Shown: one piece after another, positions 1 to 7,945 of the stretch | Layout of the letters: each line of letters opens with the position of its first letter | Position numbering within the stretch: the stretch's first letter is position 1 | Source of the DNA: Paenibacillus eucommiae | GTDB lineage: Bacteria > Bacillota > Bacilli > Paenibacillales > NBRC-103111 | Direction of reading: 5' to 3' | Assembly (NCBI RefSeq): GCF_017874215.1 | Contig: NZ_JAGGLB010000031.1 | Span: forward strand, 1-64,000 | DNA: 64,000 nucleotides | Translations under genes and position numbers: made by a program | The notes under the pieces: generated by a model | The model's database searches: none | The model's input: the letters and a program-made list of their open reading frames with translations, nothing else | Told to the model about the DNA's origin: nothing

Positions 1-95
1 GAGGTGCGTGTTCTTTGAGGTGCGTGTTCTTTGAGGTGCGTGTTCTTTGAGGTGCGTGTTCTTTGAGGTGCGTGTTCTTTGAGGTGCGTGTTCTT
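1..95. repeat. 16-bp tandem repeat at the window edge
   Basis: The unit GAGGTGCGTGTTCTTT occurs five times perfectly (starts 1, 17, 33, 49, 65) and a sixth time lacking its last base; the array may continue left of the window. The unit matches the 5' part of the fold-back repeat at 48.3 kb (TTTGAGGTGCGTGTTC at about 48341), and the sequence that follows (GACTTGGGTGGATGGAGGAA) resembles what follows there. It therefore looks like a local tandem amplification of the start of that dispersed element. The rest of 96-181 shows no gene. Confidence 0.9.
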
Positions 96-181
96 GACTT
101 GGGTGGATGGAGGAAGGGAATAATGGATGAGGGCTCCATCCGCCAGGCAAGTTTCGCTGCCGCAGCAGGATGATTTAATAT

Positions 182-209
182 ATAAACGGCGCTGCATCAA
201 TGCAGCGCC
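182..209 (-). terminator. Terminator overlapping the last codons of the ABC operon
   Basis: The inverted repeat GGCGCTGCA-TCAA-TGCAGCGCC (188-209) is a perfect 9-bp stem with a 4-base loop. Read on the minus strand it overlaps the stop codon of the 197-850 gene and is followed by GTTTATATATT, a moderately U-rich tail. It probably ends the operon that starts at 6470. Confidence 0.65.
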
Positions 210-850
210 GCCGTACCATTGTCAAGTTTGATCACAGCATCCAGCCAACCGCCCTGCAGGCCCTCCAATGCGCCTGAAAAGATAGCGACTGTGCCAGGTG
301 TCATTTCGTACAACGCATCTAACAGCAGAAAACGGCTCTCGATATCCATACCGTAGAGAGGCTCATCCAGCAGCAGAAACCATGGATCAGCAAGCATCGC
401 CTGAACAATCATAAGCCGCTGCTTGTTGCCGCCTGACAACCGCTGAATGGGCGTCTTCCACTCGGCAGAAAGACCGAGCCGTTCACATAGCTCGCGAGAT
501 CGTTCCTCAATGGTCGCCCGCGGCATCAGCTTCATCTCACCCACATAACGCAAGTATGCCTCGACGGTCATATTGTCATAGTACGCTGCCTGCTGTGGCT
601 TGTAGCCCAGATAAGGCTTGAAAGCATTCCCTGACAACGCCACGCCATGAAGCTGATAGGTAATCAGGCCGCGTACAGGCTCGTATAGGCCAGCTATCGC
701 TTTGAGCAATGCTGTTTTTCCGCTGCCATTGGCGCCTTCCAAACCATACCAGCCTGGCGGCAGAGCCAGATTCACATCCCCTAGCAGCAGGTGACCATTA
801 TCTGTATGAAGTTCGACCGCAGTCAGCTTCAGCTCAGCTCCTCGCACCAC
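197..850 (-). CDS. ABC transporter ATP-binding protein, last gene of the sigma/ABC operon
   Basis: This 217-residue nucleotide-binding subunit would power the adjacent membrane protein. Visible motifs are Walker A GANGSGKT (39-46), a Q-loop near 86, the signature LSGGNKQ (138-144) and Walker B FLLLDEP (158-164). The switch histidine normally found in an STH-like motif is not there; the matching segment reads VAIFSGAL, so ATP hydrolysis may be altered or weak. The start is GTG at 850, preceded by a strong AGGAGGGAAGA. It follows the 860-1837 gene by 9 bases and ends in a hairpin terminator. Transport direction and substrate cannot be read from the sequence; a small exporter-type module is an inference from context. 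Confidence 0.85.
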   Translation of the reverse strand: MVRGAELKLTAVELHTDNGHLLLGDVNLALPPGWYGLEGANGSGKTALLKAIAGLYEPVRGLITYQLHGVALSGNAFKPYLGYKPQQAAYYDNMTVEAYLRYVGEMKLMPRATIEERSRELCERLGLSAEWKTPIQRLSGGNKQRLMIVQAMLADPWFLLLDEPLYGMDIESRFLLLDALYEMTPGTVAIFSGALEGLQGGWLDAVIKLDNGTAALH

Positions 851-859
851 TCTTCCCTC

Positions 860-1837
860 CTATTCATATTGCTTGTAATAATGCCGATGGCGTAGCAACA
901 TGCTTGTACAAACACCAAGCGCTACTGCCAGGCCAACAGCAACGAGCTTGCTTGTAAGCCAGTGAGCGGACCCGTATTCGCTGAACAGTTGAAACACGCC
1001 AAGCCTATCGCCAGCGGCAAACTGGATGACGCCCACTGCGAGCACAGCCGCGGTACCAGGCCATGTCCCGAAGCGAAGCATCGCAGCCAGCGCTGCAAAT
1101 GTGCTCAGGCAGATCGGCAGTAATAGCTCTGTGATCAGTACAGCAGTGCTAGATCCGAATTCACCGCTGGTACCCGTCGTGACGAGTATTCCATAAAACA
1201 ACAGTCCTAGAAGGAGGTCATACAGCAGTATGGTTCCTATTCTAGCCACCATAAGCTGTACGGGCGTAACAGGAAAGGTCGCCTCTAGCTCACCCATTGA
1301 CGTATGCATGGATCGGAGTGAATAGGCCACACTGGCAACTGGGAGCAATAGAATCGTAAATAGAAATACATCTGGCTTGGCCGGGCTACTGAACCATTCA
1401 CTTGCTGCCAGCCCCTCGATGGCTGCTCCTGCGCCAAGCATGAGCGCTGATATAAGCCAAAACAGCCAATGCATCGTCCTTGCCTGGGCTGCCATGCGCT
1501 GCATTAGCCTTACGGGCAGAGACGTTGCGACAGCTGTCTGCCGCTCAAGCTTGTCATGTCTCGCCACTCGCCTTGATGGGAGTGCGACGCCCGTCCTCTC
1601 AGGCTGTGTAGCATATGCAGCGGCAAGCGCCAGCAGGGATTGAGTCTGCTGGCTGCTGGGACCTTCCACGGTATAGCGATCCAGTTGGCTGAATACCGCC
1701 CCGATCCGCTCATGCTCCCATTGGTCCGCTGATGCTTCGCTCTTTTCCTCCAGTCGCCTCTGCTCTTGCAATTCCCTCTGCAGTTGACTGTCGCGACTGC
1801 CGTTATCGGCGCTCCCGCTTCCGGAACTGTAGCTCAT
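860..1837 (-). CDS. Membrane protein coupled to the ECF sigma factor; possible ABC permease or anti-sigma partner
   Basis: The protein has 325 residues: a polar, charged N-terminal part of about 115 residues (QLQRELQEQRRLEEKSEAS looks coiled-coil-like), then about six hydrophobic segments from residue 120 on. I do not recognise a named family. Its start (ATG 1837 after GGGGAGGA) lies 35 bases inside the end of the sigma factor gene, so the two are translationally coupled, the usual position of an anti-sigma gene. The membrane half resembles an ABC-2-type permease, and the next gene encodes an ATPase, so it may be a permease whose soluble N-terminus restrains the sigma factor. That double role is inference; the membrane topology is directly visible. 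Confidence 0.6.
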   Translation of the reverse strand: MSYSSGSGSADNGSRDSQLQRELQEQRRLEEKSEASADQWEHERIGAVFSQLDRYTVEGPSSQQTQSLLALAAAYATQPERTGVALPSRRVARHDKLERQTAVATSLPVRLMQRMAAQARTMHWLFWLISALMLGAGAAIEGLAASEWFSSPAKPDVFLFTILLLPVASVAYSLRSMHTSMGELEATFPVTPVQLMVARIGTILLYDLLLGLLFYGILVTTGTSGEFGSSTAVLITELLLPICLSTFAALAAMLRFGTWPGTAAVLAVGVIQFAAGDRLGVFQLFSEYGSAHWLTSKLVAVGLAVALGVCTSMLLRHRHYYKQYE

Positions 1838-2405
1838 CCTGATCCTCCCCTTTCTGCAATGTATGGGCTAGCCGCCTGAATGCCCCATACAGCTTGGACT
1901 TGACCGTTCCAAGCGGCATTTCCAGCAGCTCGGCTATTTCATCCAACTTGAGCTCCTCGTAAAAACGCAAAATAATAATTTGCCGCTCCTCCTCAGGCAA
2001 AGCGCCAAGAGCAGCAATGACGGCTTCGCGCTCATACTGCTTGTCCAAAAAAGACGCTACCGTATCTTTACCGCCATCTGCCGCATCATACACGCCGGTA
2101 TCCTTAGCCGCCACTTCATAGCGATAAGCTCCGGACTTCCATACATCACGGCAAAGATTCGTCGCGATTCGATAAATCCATGGTCGAAACCGTTCAGGCA
2201 ACCGGCCCGCTTGCAAAGCCGTGAACACTCTGACAAAGCACTCTTGCACCAAATCTTCTGCGAGCTGACGCTTGCTGGTCAGACGGTATAAATACGCATA
2301 GATGGTCTGATGATACCGATAGACGAACAACTCCAGTACGGCTGTATTCCCTTGCTTGTATTGCGCGAGCAGTTGCTCATCCGTAACAACAGCCCTGCTG
2401 TCCAC
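1803..2405 (-). CDS. ECF-type RNA polymerase sigma factor
   Basis: A 200-residue group 4 (ECF) sigma factor. Region 2 spans about residues 23-88 (core-binding DLVQECFVRVF, then FRPWIYRIATNLCRD) and region 4 about 125-180 (LPEEERQIIILRFYEELKLDEIAELL and the helix-turn-helix LGTVKSKLYGAFRRL). The start is taken as GTG at 2405 because AAGGAGGG sits 6 bases before it; a longer reading to 2483 would run into the upstream gene. It lies in the middle of an operon of ABC transporter genes and overlaps the next gene by 35 bases. In B. subtilis, sigY is likewise co-transcribed with small membrane proteins and an ABC transporter; whether this is an orthologue cannot be told here. Confidence 0.9.
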   Translation of the reverse strand: MDSRAVVTDEQLLAQYKQGNTAVLELFVYRYHQTIYAYLYRLTSKRQLAEDLVQECFVRVFTALQAGRLPERFRPWIYRIATNLCRDVWKSGAYRYEVAAKDTGVYDAADGGKDTVASFLDKQYEREAVIAALGALPEEERQIIILRFYEELKLDEIAELLEMPLGTVKSKLYGAFRRLAHTLQKGEDQDELQFRKRERR

Positions 2406-2431
2406 TTGACTCCCTCCTTTCTCACCCGGCA

Positions 2432-3124
2432 CTATTGCCTGCGCACGAGCCAACCTCTGCCTTTTCCCAATAGCAACAAACACAAGAAGAGCAGTATCCC
2501 AGCTGCCACAAATAATGCGATGGCGTTGTGCGATTTATCTGCGAACCGGCTCACCGGCCAGATGGCTTGAAATAAATAATAACGATTGAGCGGCATACTG
2601 GACATAAAATACTCCAGCAGCCACACCGTTGCCCCCACTCCTAGCCCGACAGCCATATTGCGCCCGAGCAGACTGCTGAGTGCCGCCAGACCGCCGAGAA
2701 ACATATTCACACTGAGGCTATGTTTGATTATGTATGCTAGTTGTTCCGTACTTAAAGCGATCGCCCAGCGGTCAATTGCCCAGAGCAACGCTGCTTCATA
2801 GATAATAAGCAATAGCGCAGCGACCGTTACCCGCTCGGCGAACACGAGTAGTTGTGAATACGGATAGCTGAAATGGTGGGCAAAAGTACCCTCACTGAAA
2901 TCATCGGCGAACAAGGCCGCACTTAAGGCAATCGTAAGTAAAGGCAGAATAAAAATATAAGCCATTTTGACTTGATAATAACCTGAAGATGGCAACAACT
3001 CTGGCAGCAAGAGGCAACCAGCTGCTATCAACGCTGCAATAACAGCTATAGCAATCAAGTAGCCGCCCCATAGTATGCGCCATGCATATTTTGCACGGGA
3101 CAAAAGGATGAGAGCGACCTTCAT
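2432..3124 (-). CDS. ABC-2-type permease-like membrane protein
   Basis: This 230-residue protein is mostly hydrophobic, with about six membrane segments (near 17-40, 50-72, 95-117, 140-160, 163-180, 200-222). It has no signal peptide and no enzyme motif. Its start overlaps the stop of the 3121-5598 gene by 4 bases (ATGA), and it ends 26 bases before the sigma factor start. With the larger permease and the ATPase just upstream it would complete one ABC transporter. The family assignment rests on size, topology and context. Confidence 0.65.
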   Translation of the reverse strand: MKVALILLSRAKYAWRILWGGYLIAIAVIAALIAAGCLLLPELLPSSGYYQVKMAYIFILPLLTIALSAALFADDFSEGTFAHHFSYPYSQLLVFAERVTVAALLLIIYEAALLWAIDRWAIALSTEQLAYIIKHSLSVNMFLGGLAALSSLLGRNMAVGLGVGATVWLLEYFMSSMPLNRYYLFQAIWPVSRFADKSHNAIALFVAAGILLFLCLLLLGKGRGWLVRRQ

Positions 3125-5598
3125 TTTCCTCCCTCCGTTTTCCTGTGCAAATAGCCTCGCAGAAGCTCTTCCATTTGTTCATCGCTATCCAGGATTAGCT
3201 GCTCTGTGCCAATACTGTCATAGACGAGCTTGATGACTTCGTATACACTTTTGATGCCGAACTGACTGTATATTGTGTTCATAAGGTCATAAACCTGATT
3301 CGGTCTGCCGTTTAAAAAATAGCTGCCATGTTCGAACAGTGGATCTGTCGGTTCCTCTCCCGCCACCTTGCGCTCGATATAGGCCTGAAAAAAGTTGTTC
3401 AGTATATATTGACTGTTAAAATAGGCCAATCTCGCATTGCTAATCTCTCTACGTTTGGCACTGTAATCCAGCCAGTATTGCCCAGTTCTCAGTTGTATAT
3501 TCCCGTTCTTCCCTTGTTCAATTTCCGCCCTAAAATAACCGAACTTAGACAAAAAGTGGGTATCGCGAGCTTCCGGACCTGCCGCTGCTGCATCTACCAT
3601 GCCACTGGTGTTCAAACCATAATTACTCAAACTATAATACGGATAATCGGCAAGCGCCATAGTAATCCTTTGGGGAAAGCTCGTTGCAGCTTCTCCATCC
3701 AACATTTCCAAAGTACGCGCCGCTTCGGCGTAATGCCTGGCTGCTAACTGTGCTGCTTCCTCGACTGAACTGGCAGGCAATTGAAAGGATGCCAGCAGAC
3801 GCAACGTCTTGCCGCCTGCTGTCGCTTCTGCAAGTTGCAGATCGCCCCCAAACAATGTCAGTCCACTTGCTTCATCCAACTCCAGACGCGTTACTGCAGC
3901 TCCCTTTTCTCCAGCCTGCTCACTAGTAATGACAGAGGCGTTGGAGAACAGTTTCAAGCCGCTTGGCCCTGTGACGGCAACCTCAAAGCCCGCCATAGGG
4001 CGCGGCAAGTCTGTGTCCAGAATATTTGTAGCGTGGCGCCCCCATTCGTAGTGATGTGTAAGCAATTCCGATAGCCGGCTATTGCCGATAACGGGGTACC
4101 AGCCGTAGAAGGCTGGCAGGAACAGCCTGTTATCATCGACGACAGCGACCTGCTCCCATCGATCCCTGCTAGGAGCGGAGGAATAATAGTGCCGCCAATC
4201 ATTTATGGTACCGCTATATGTCATCTCGATCTCCAGATGCTCGCCTGGCATAACGTCCGCAGCAGGAGTGATCCACATTACATCTGTAGCCTCTTCCCAT
4301 TCATAGGCAGCAGCAGCACCGTTCACCTTCAGTTCCTGTACGTCAAATATATGCCGCAGCATGATGGGGAATCGCCCTAACGTCTCCGCTTGTCCATTGC
4401 TTGCTTGCATCGTCGCCTGTATTTCTAGTCCATGCCGCGGCAGTAATTCCAACTCCAGCTTGTAGCTGTTAATGTGCAGATCCTGAAACCTCATTCCGGC
4501 AAGCAGATCTTTCATATGGGATACCGAGAGCGGATTGCTGGGAATCCCCAGTTCATTTAGCGTCTGTCCTTCCAAGTTTTCTTTGTTAATGGTGATACTA
4601 GACATTTCCTCAATATCCGCCTCCGTATATTTGCCCGCTGCAACTCCAGCAACGAACAGTTGCTCCAGTTCACGCTGTTGCGTGGTATCATTGGCTGAAG
4701 TAAGACGTTCGCGATAGAAAAGTTCATTGGCATCCGCAATATCGACCCGTTCCTGCAAGTGTCCGTACATCGCACTACCTGCCCATAACAATGTTGCACC
4801 CAGAAGCAGCATCGTAGGGTAGACCAGCCATGCCCTGGCCCGTTCCCGCCTGTGCCCACATACTACTAGTAGTACAGCCATGGCCATTCCTGCCGCTATA
4901 ACAGCAACCATGCCGCGATGCAGCCAAAATGCCGGATCATAGATAAATCCCCATATACGAGAGTAGGAATTACCAATATATTTGACTAGTGAATAATCAA
5001 ACCAAACCTGCGTATGAGGCGGTAATGAAAAAGAAGGGCGTTCGGTCCTAAAAAATTCCGGTAGAATAATTGCCAAGCCCAGCAACAGGACGAAGCTGAT
5101 CAAATAACTGTATCGCTTGCGGATAAGGATGCCTACCAAATAGGCAATTACAGTTGCACATGCCATCGGGATGGCAAAGGAAGCCAATACAGCACATGTA
5201 TACCATTCACGCATTCCCCATGAGATGCCATCATTTAAGACCAACCATGCATAAGCCCCCATCGGCACGAGCGCAGCTGCTAACGGAAGGGTTACTGCGC
5301 AGAGCAAGCGCGCAGCCTCCATTTCCCATGTCCGATACGGGAAGGTGGCCATCATGGTTGCTGTCTTCCATTCTTCATCCCGCCGTGCGATCGCCGTTGC
5401 CAGCAAAGGCAGCATAATGATGGCTACACTGCAATACACCTCAGAAATATCCATCACGTATACTGCACGATCCAATGTTGCATCGATGGTCTGAATCATC
5501 AAATACAGGATGCCGGCCATGGTTGCTAACATGAGATACAAGCCTGGGCCGCGCAGCAGCAGCTTGCACTCGGTTTTGTAATAGCGAATCAGGCTCAT
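3121..5598 (-). CDS. ABC permease with large M1-aminopeptidase-like external domain lacking HEXXH
   Basis: The 825-residue protein starts with about six membrane segments typical of ABC-2 permeases (residues 1-270). After a further hydrophobic segment comes an extracytoplasmic region of about 500 residues. That region resembles the N-terminal part of M1 peptidases fused to permeases: FDVQELKVNG, a beta-rich stretch, then FLPAFYGWYPV. A YPYYSLSNYG stretch sits where such proteins carry the active site, but no HEXXH zinc motif or GAMEN motif can be found. It is therefore likely a non-catalytic relative, perhaps for ligand or peptide binding. It overlaps both neighbours by 4 bases (ATGA), showing tight coupling with the ATPase and the smaller permease. 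Confidence 0.65.
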   Translation of the reverse strand: MSLIRYYKTECKLLLRGPGLYLMLATMAGILYLMIQTIDATLDRAVYVMDISEVYCSVAIIMLPLLATAIARRDEEWKTATMMATFPYRTWEMEAARLLCAVTLPLAAALVPMGAYAWLVLNDGISWGMREWYTCAVLASFAIPMACATVIAYLVGILIRKRYSYLISFVLLLGLAIILPEFFRTERPSFSLPPHTQVWFDYSLVKYIGNSYSRIWGFIYDPAFWLHRGMVAVIAAGMAMAVLLVVCGHRRERARAWLVYPTMLLLGATLLWAGSAMYGHLQERVDIADANELFYRERLTSANDTTQQRELEQLFVAGVAAGKYTEADIEEMSSITINKENLEGQTLNELGIPSNPLSVSHMKDLLAGMRFQDLHINSYKLELELLPRHGLEIQATMQASNGQAETLGRFPIMLRHIFDVQELKVNGAAAAYEWEEATDVMWITPAADVMPGEHLEIEMTYSGTINDWRHYYSSAPSRDRWEQVAVVDDNRLFLPAFYGWYPVIGNSRLSELLTHHYEWGRHATNILDTDLPRPMAGFEVAVTGPSGLKLFSNASVITSEQAGEKGAAVTRLELDEASGLTLFGGDLQLAEATAGGKTLRLLASFQLPASSVEEAAQLAARHYAEAARTLEMLDGEAATSFPQRITMALADYPYYSLSNYGLNTSGMVDAAAAGPEARDTHFLSKFGYFRAEIEQGKNGNIQLRTGQYWLDYSAKRREISNARLAYFNSQYILNNFFQAYIERKVAGEEPTDPLFEHGSYFLNGRPNQVYDLMNTIYSQFGIKSVYEVIKLVYDSIGTEQLILDSDEQMEELLRGYLHRKTEGGK

Positions 5599-6470
5599 AG
5601 GCTGTTCCCCGCTCTCATGACCGCGATATATCCGTCCTCAAGTCCTGCCGTTTCCTGTACTGCGCCAGGCAGTGGGACAGAACTGGCAAGAACACGCGCC
5701 TCATAGCCGGCTCCTGAACGCCTCGCAGTCACGATGGCCGCGGCTTCCTTGAGCTCAGCGAGTTTCTCATCACCCACCTGGACCGTCCATACTTGTCCCT
5801 GCACACGCTGGAGCAATTGGTCTTGCGTACCGTGAAATACGATGCGCCCCCCACTCATAATCGCCATACTCTGACAGTTATTATCGATATCGGCGACGAC
5901 ATGTGTAGACAGCATCACAGTACGATCTTTGCCCAGTTCTACCAGCATATCACGAAATCGCATGCGTTCTTCCGGATCTAGCCCTGCCGTAGGCTCATCC
6001 ACAATAATGAACTGCGGATCACCAAGCAGCGCCTGGGCAATACCGATGCGCTGCCGCATCCCGCCAGAATATTTGCCTATACGCACATGGCGCTTCTCTT
6101 CCAGATTGACTTTGCACAGCATATCAGCTACTGCTTCCTTCCGGACTTTGCTATTTGTGATCCCCTTCATGGACGCGACATAATCGAGATATTCAGCCCC
6201 TGTCAACTTGCGATAAACCCCAAACTCTTGTGGCAGATAGCCAAGCAAGCCACGAATTTCACGTTCATCGCGCCCAAGCTTGCAGTGCCCGATTTGCACA
6301 TCCCCTGATGTTTTGGGTATTACTGTTGCCAATATTTGCATCAACGTTGATTTCCCCGCCCCATTGGGCCCGAGCAAGCCGAACATTCCCGTGCCCAATG
6401 TCAGGTTAATTCCGTTCAGCACTTGTTTGCTGCCATATTTTTTGCATAATTGCTGGATTACTACTTGCAT
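5595..6470 (-). CDS. ABC transporter ATP-binding protein, first gene of the operon
   Basis: This 291-residue ATPase has all standard motifs: Walker A GPNGAGKST (34-42), Q-loop near 81, signature YSGGMRQ (134-140), Walker B FIIVDEP (154-160), D-loop AGLD and the H-loop STHV (183-186). The last 70 residues form an extra C-terminal domain, as in exporter ATPases of the bacitracin/lantibiotic immunity type. GGAGG lies 9 bases before the ATG. It is the first gene of the operon running to 197 and overlaps the permease/M1-like gene by 4 bases. A role in export or envelope-stress defence is inferred from subunit type and the co-transcribed ECF sigma factor. Confidence 0.9.
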   Translation of the reverse strand: MQVVIQQLCKKYGSKQVLNGINLTLGTGMFGLLGPNGAGKSTLMQILATVIPKTSGDVQIGHCKLGRDEREIRGLLGYLPQEFGVYRKLTGAEYLDYVASMKGITNSKVRKEAVADMLCKVNLEEKRHVRIGKYSGGMRQRIGIAQALLGDPQFIIVDEPTAGLDPEERMRFRDMLVELGKDRTVMLSTHVVADIDNNCQSMAIMSGGRIVFHGTQDQLLQRVQGQVWTVQVGDEKLAELKEAAAIVTARRSGAGYEARVLASSVPLPGAVQETAGLEDGYIAVMRAGNSL

Positions 6471-6531
6471 GATTGGCTGCCTCCATTCTTACTTGGCCAA
6501 CTCCCGCGCGCACGAGTAGATTGTCGGACAG

Positions 6532-6560
6532 TATAACGACGCTCCCTGCAAAAAGTTTAA
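6532..6560 (-). promoter_or_regulatory. Candidate ECF-type promoter of the sigma/ABC operon
   Basis: On the minus strand, TTAAAC-TTTT lies 16 bases before CGTTATA (AAAC at 6555-6558, CGTT at 6535-6538). This fits the AAC-N16-CGT pattern used by Bacillus ECF sigma factors, and it sits about 60 bases before the ATG at 6470. It suggests that the sigma factor encoded four genes downstream drives its own operon. Only the spacing and core bases support this; no transcription data are available. Confidence 0.35.
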
Positions 6561-6624
6561 AAAACCGTGATTTTTTTTCTAAGACATTTTTTTTGGGTTG
6601 CAAATAAGTGAACAACACGCTCAA

Positions 6625-6943
6625 AAGTACTTGACGGTTATAATCTAAGCCGTTAAACTATAATTAACAAAAAAACGAGAAGGTGTCTCACAATAAGAGA
6701 ATTTAAGATGACTTTGTTTGGAAGCTGTGTGAGAAATCTCTTAATTGTGTTTTTTTAACATCTATACGGTTTTGCTGGCTTTCTGTATAGTAAGCCTTTC
6801 TTGATGTGAAAATATCGAGACGTTTTCTCATTATACGAGAAACGCAAAACTAACCTCCGAGCGTTCGCTGCAACTATGCCGGCCTCGGTTGCTATACGGC
6901 AAGACGATTGTAACAAGACACGGTTAGAAAGGGGCAGTTTAAA
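6625..6943. other. Intergenic leader region with imperfect inverted repeat
   Basis: No gene is seen between the ABC operon and the SDR gene. An imperfect inverted repeat pairs CACAATAAGAGAATT (6689-6703) with AAATCTCTTAATTGTG (6734-6749) and is followed by seven T residues, like a long-loop terminator or attenuator on the plus strand. A second, weaker one (CGTTTTCTC at about 6823, CGAGAAACG at about 6838) follows. Both precede the SDR gene and could be part of its leader. Confidence 0.35.
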
Positions 6944-7729
6944 TTGACGAATTCCACAATATTTTCATTGGAAGGTAAGGTAGTAATCATTACGGGGGGG
7001 AGCGGATATTTGGGATCAGCCGTTACAAAAGGCATGATTTCCTGTGGTGCCCAGGTTGTGATTGCTGACAAAATGGAGACTGACTTGTCCGAGCTTCACG
7101 GCAAAAGAACGTGGATTCCATGCGATGTTTCCGATACGGCGTCCATTCAAGAGATGTTCAGGCAAGCGAAGGAGCATTTTGGCCATATCGATGCGTTAGT
7201 CAATTGTGCGGCGTTTGGAGCGGGATTCGGCCCGAGTGGTACCGTGGATCGAATGTCAGACGAAGACTGGTGGAAAGGGCTGGATGGCGCGCTCGGCACT
7301 GTGTTCCGCTGCACGAGAGAAGCGGTTCCCTATTTGAAGGAAAATGGCGGGGGAAGTATTGTCAATTTTGCTTCGATGTACGGTGTTGTCTCACCAGATC
7401 CTCGCATATATGGCGATAGCGGGGCAAACAATCCGGCCAACTACGGTGCTGGCAAGGCGGGAGTTCTCCAATATACGAGATATTGCGCGGCGCATCTATC
7501 TGAATTTAACATCCGGGTCAATAGTGTTACACCAGGACCATTTCCGAATTTACATAAACAAGTCAACCGCAATGATGCGTTTCAACAAAAATTAAAGGAG
7601 AAGACCATGCTGGGCCGGGTAGGTGTGCCTGCTGATATAGTCGGTCCTGTCATTTTGCTTGTATCGGATGCATCCGCTTTTATGACTGGTTCCGATATTA
7701 CCGTTGACGGCGGCTGGACGGCCTGGTAA
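6944..7729 (+). CDS. Short-chain dehydrogenase/reductase (SDR)
   Basis: A 261-residue classical SDR, expected to be a cytosolic NAD(P)-dependent oxidoreductase. The dinucleotide-binding motif TGGSGYLG is near residue 18, the NCAA variant of the NNAG motif near 87, the catalytic Ser in NFASMYG, the catalytic YGAGK (Tyr and Lys), then VTPGP, and the C-terminal VDGGWTAW. The start is TTG at 6944, 9-12 bases after AAAGGGG. It stands alone, followed by two hairpin terminators, beside the minus-strand glycan genes. In such loci SDRs often oxidise or reduce released sugars or uronates; that substrate class is inference. Confidence 0.9.
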   Translation: MTNSTIFSLEGKVVIITGGSGYLGSAVTKGMISCGAQVVIADKMETDLSELHGKRTWIPCDVSDTASIQEMFRQAKEHFGHIDALVNCAAFGAGFGPSGTVDRMSDEDWWKGLDGALGTVFRCTREAVPYLKENGGGSIVNFASMYGVVSPDPRIYGDSGANNPANYGAGKAGVLQYTRYCAAHLSEFNIRVNSVTPGPFPNLHKQVNRNDAFQQKLKEKTMLGRVGVPADIVGPVILLVSDASAFMTGSDITVDGGWTAW

Positions 7730-7812
7730 AAGCAATACAACTGTCAACTGGAAGTGACCCATCAGGAGAAGGAACCCATCCATCTATTCTTCATACACTA
7801 GGAAATTGGGTA

Positions 7813-7848
7813 AAGCGCTGTCGGAGCAAAAGACAGCGCTTATTTTCA
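7813..7848 (+). terminator. Terminator of the SDR gene
   Basis: AAGCGCTGTC (7813-7822) pairs perfectly with GACAGCGCTT (7832-7841), followed by ATTTTC. A 10-bp stem with a 9-base loop, 83 bases after the SDR stop. Confidence 0.75.
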
Positions 7849-7862
7849 GCCAAGCTCTCAAG

Positions 7863-7893
7863 AAAAAAAGTGCCACGAAGGGCACCTTTTTTA
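7863..7893. terminator. Bidirectional terminator between convergent genes
   Basis: A GTGCC/GGCAC stem flanked by an A run on the left and a T run on the right (AAAAAAAGTGCC ACGAAG GGCACCTTTTTT) lies between the plus-strand SDR gene and the minus-strand 7946-9889 gene. The flanking A and T runs let it work in both directions. Confidence 0.75.
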
Positions 7894-7945
7894 TCACATA
7901 AGTAGTACATAATGTTTTTTACTTTTTTTACTTTGTAAAGTGGCA

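Noticed and set aside
2406..2483. Longer N-terminus for the ECF sigma factor
   Set aside because: It would overlap the upstream gene by 52 bases, whereas GTG at 2405 has a perfect RBS.
6471..6624. Small minus-strand ORF leading into the first ABC ATPase
   Set aside because: The frame differs from that of the ATPase, no RBS is seen, and the region holds the candidate promoter.
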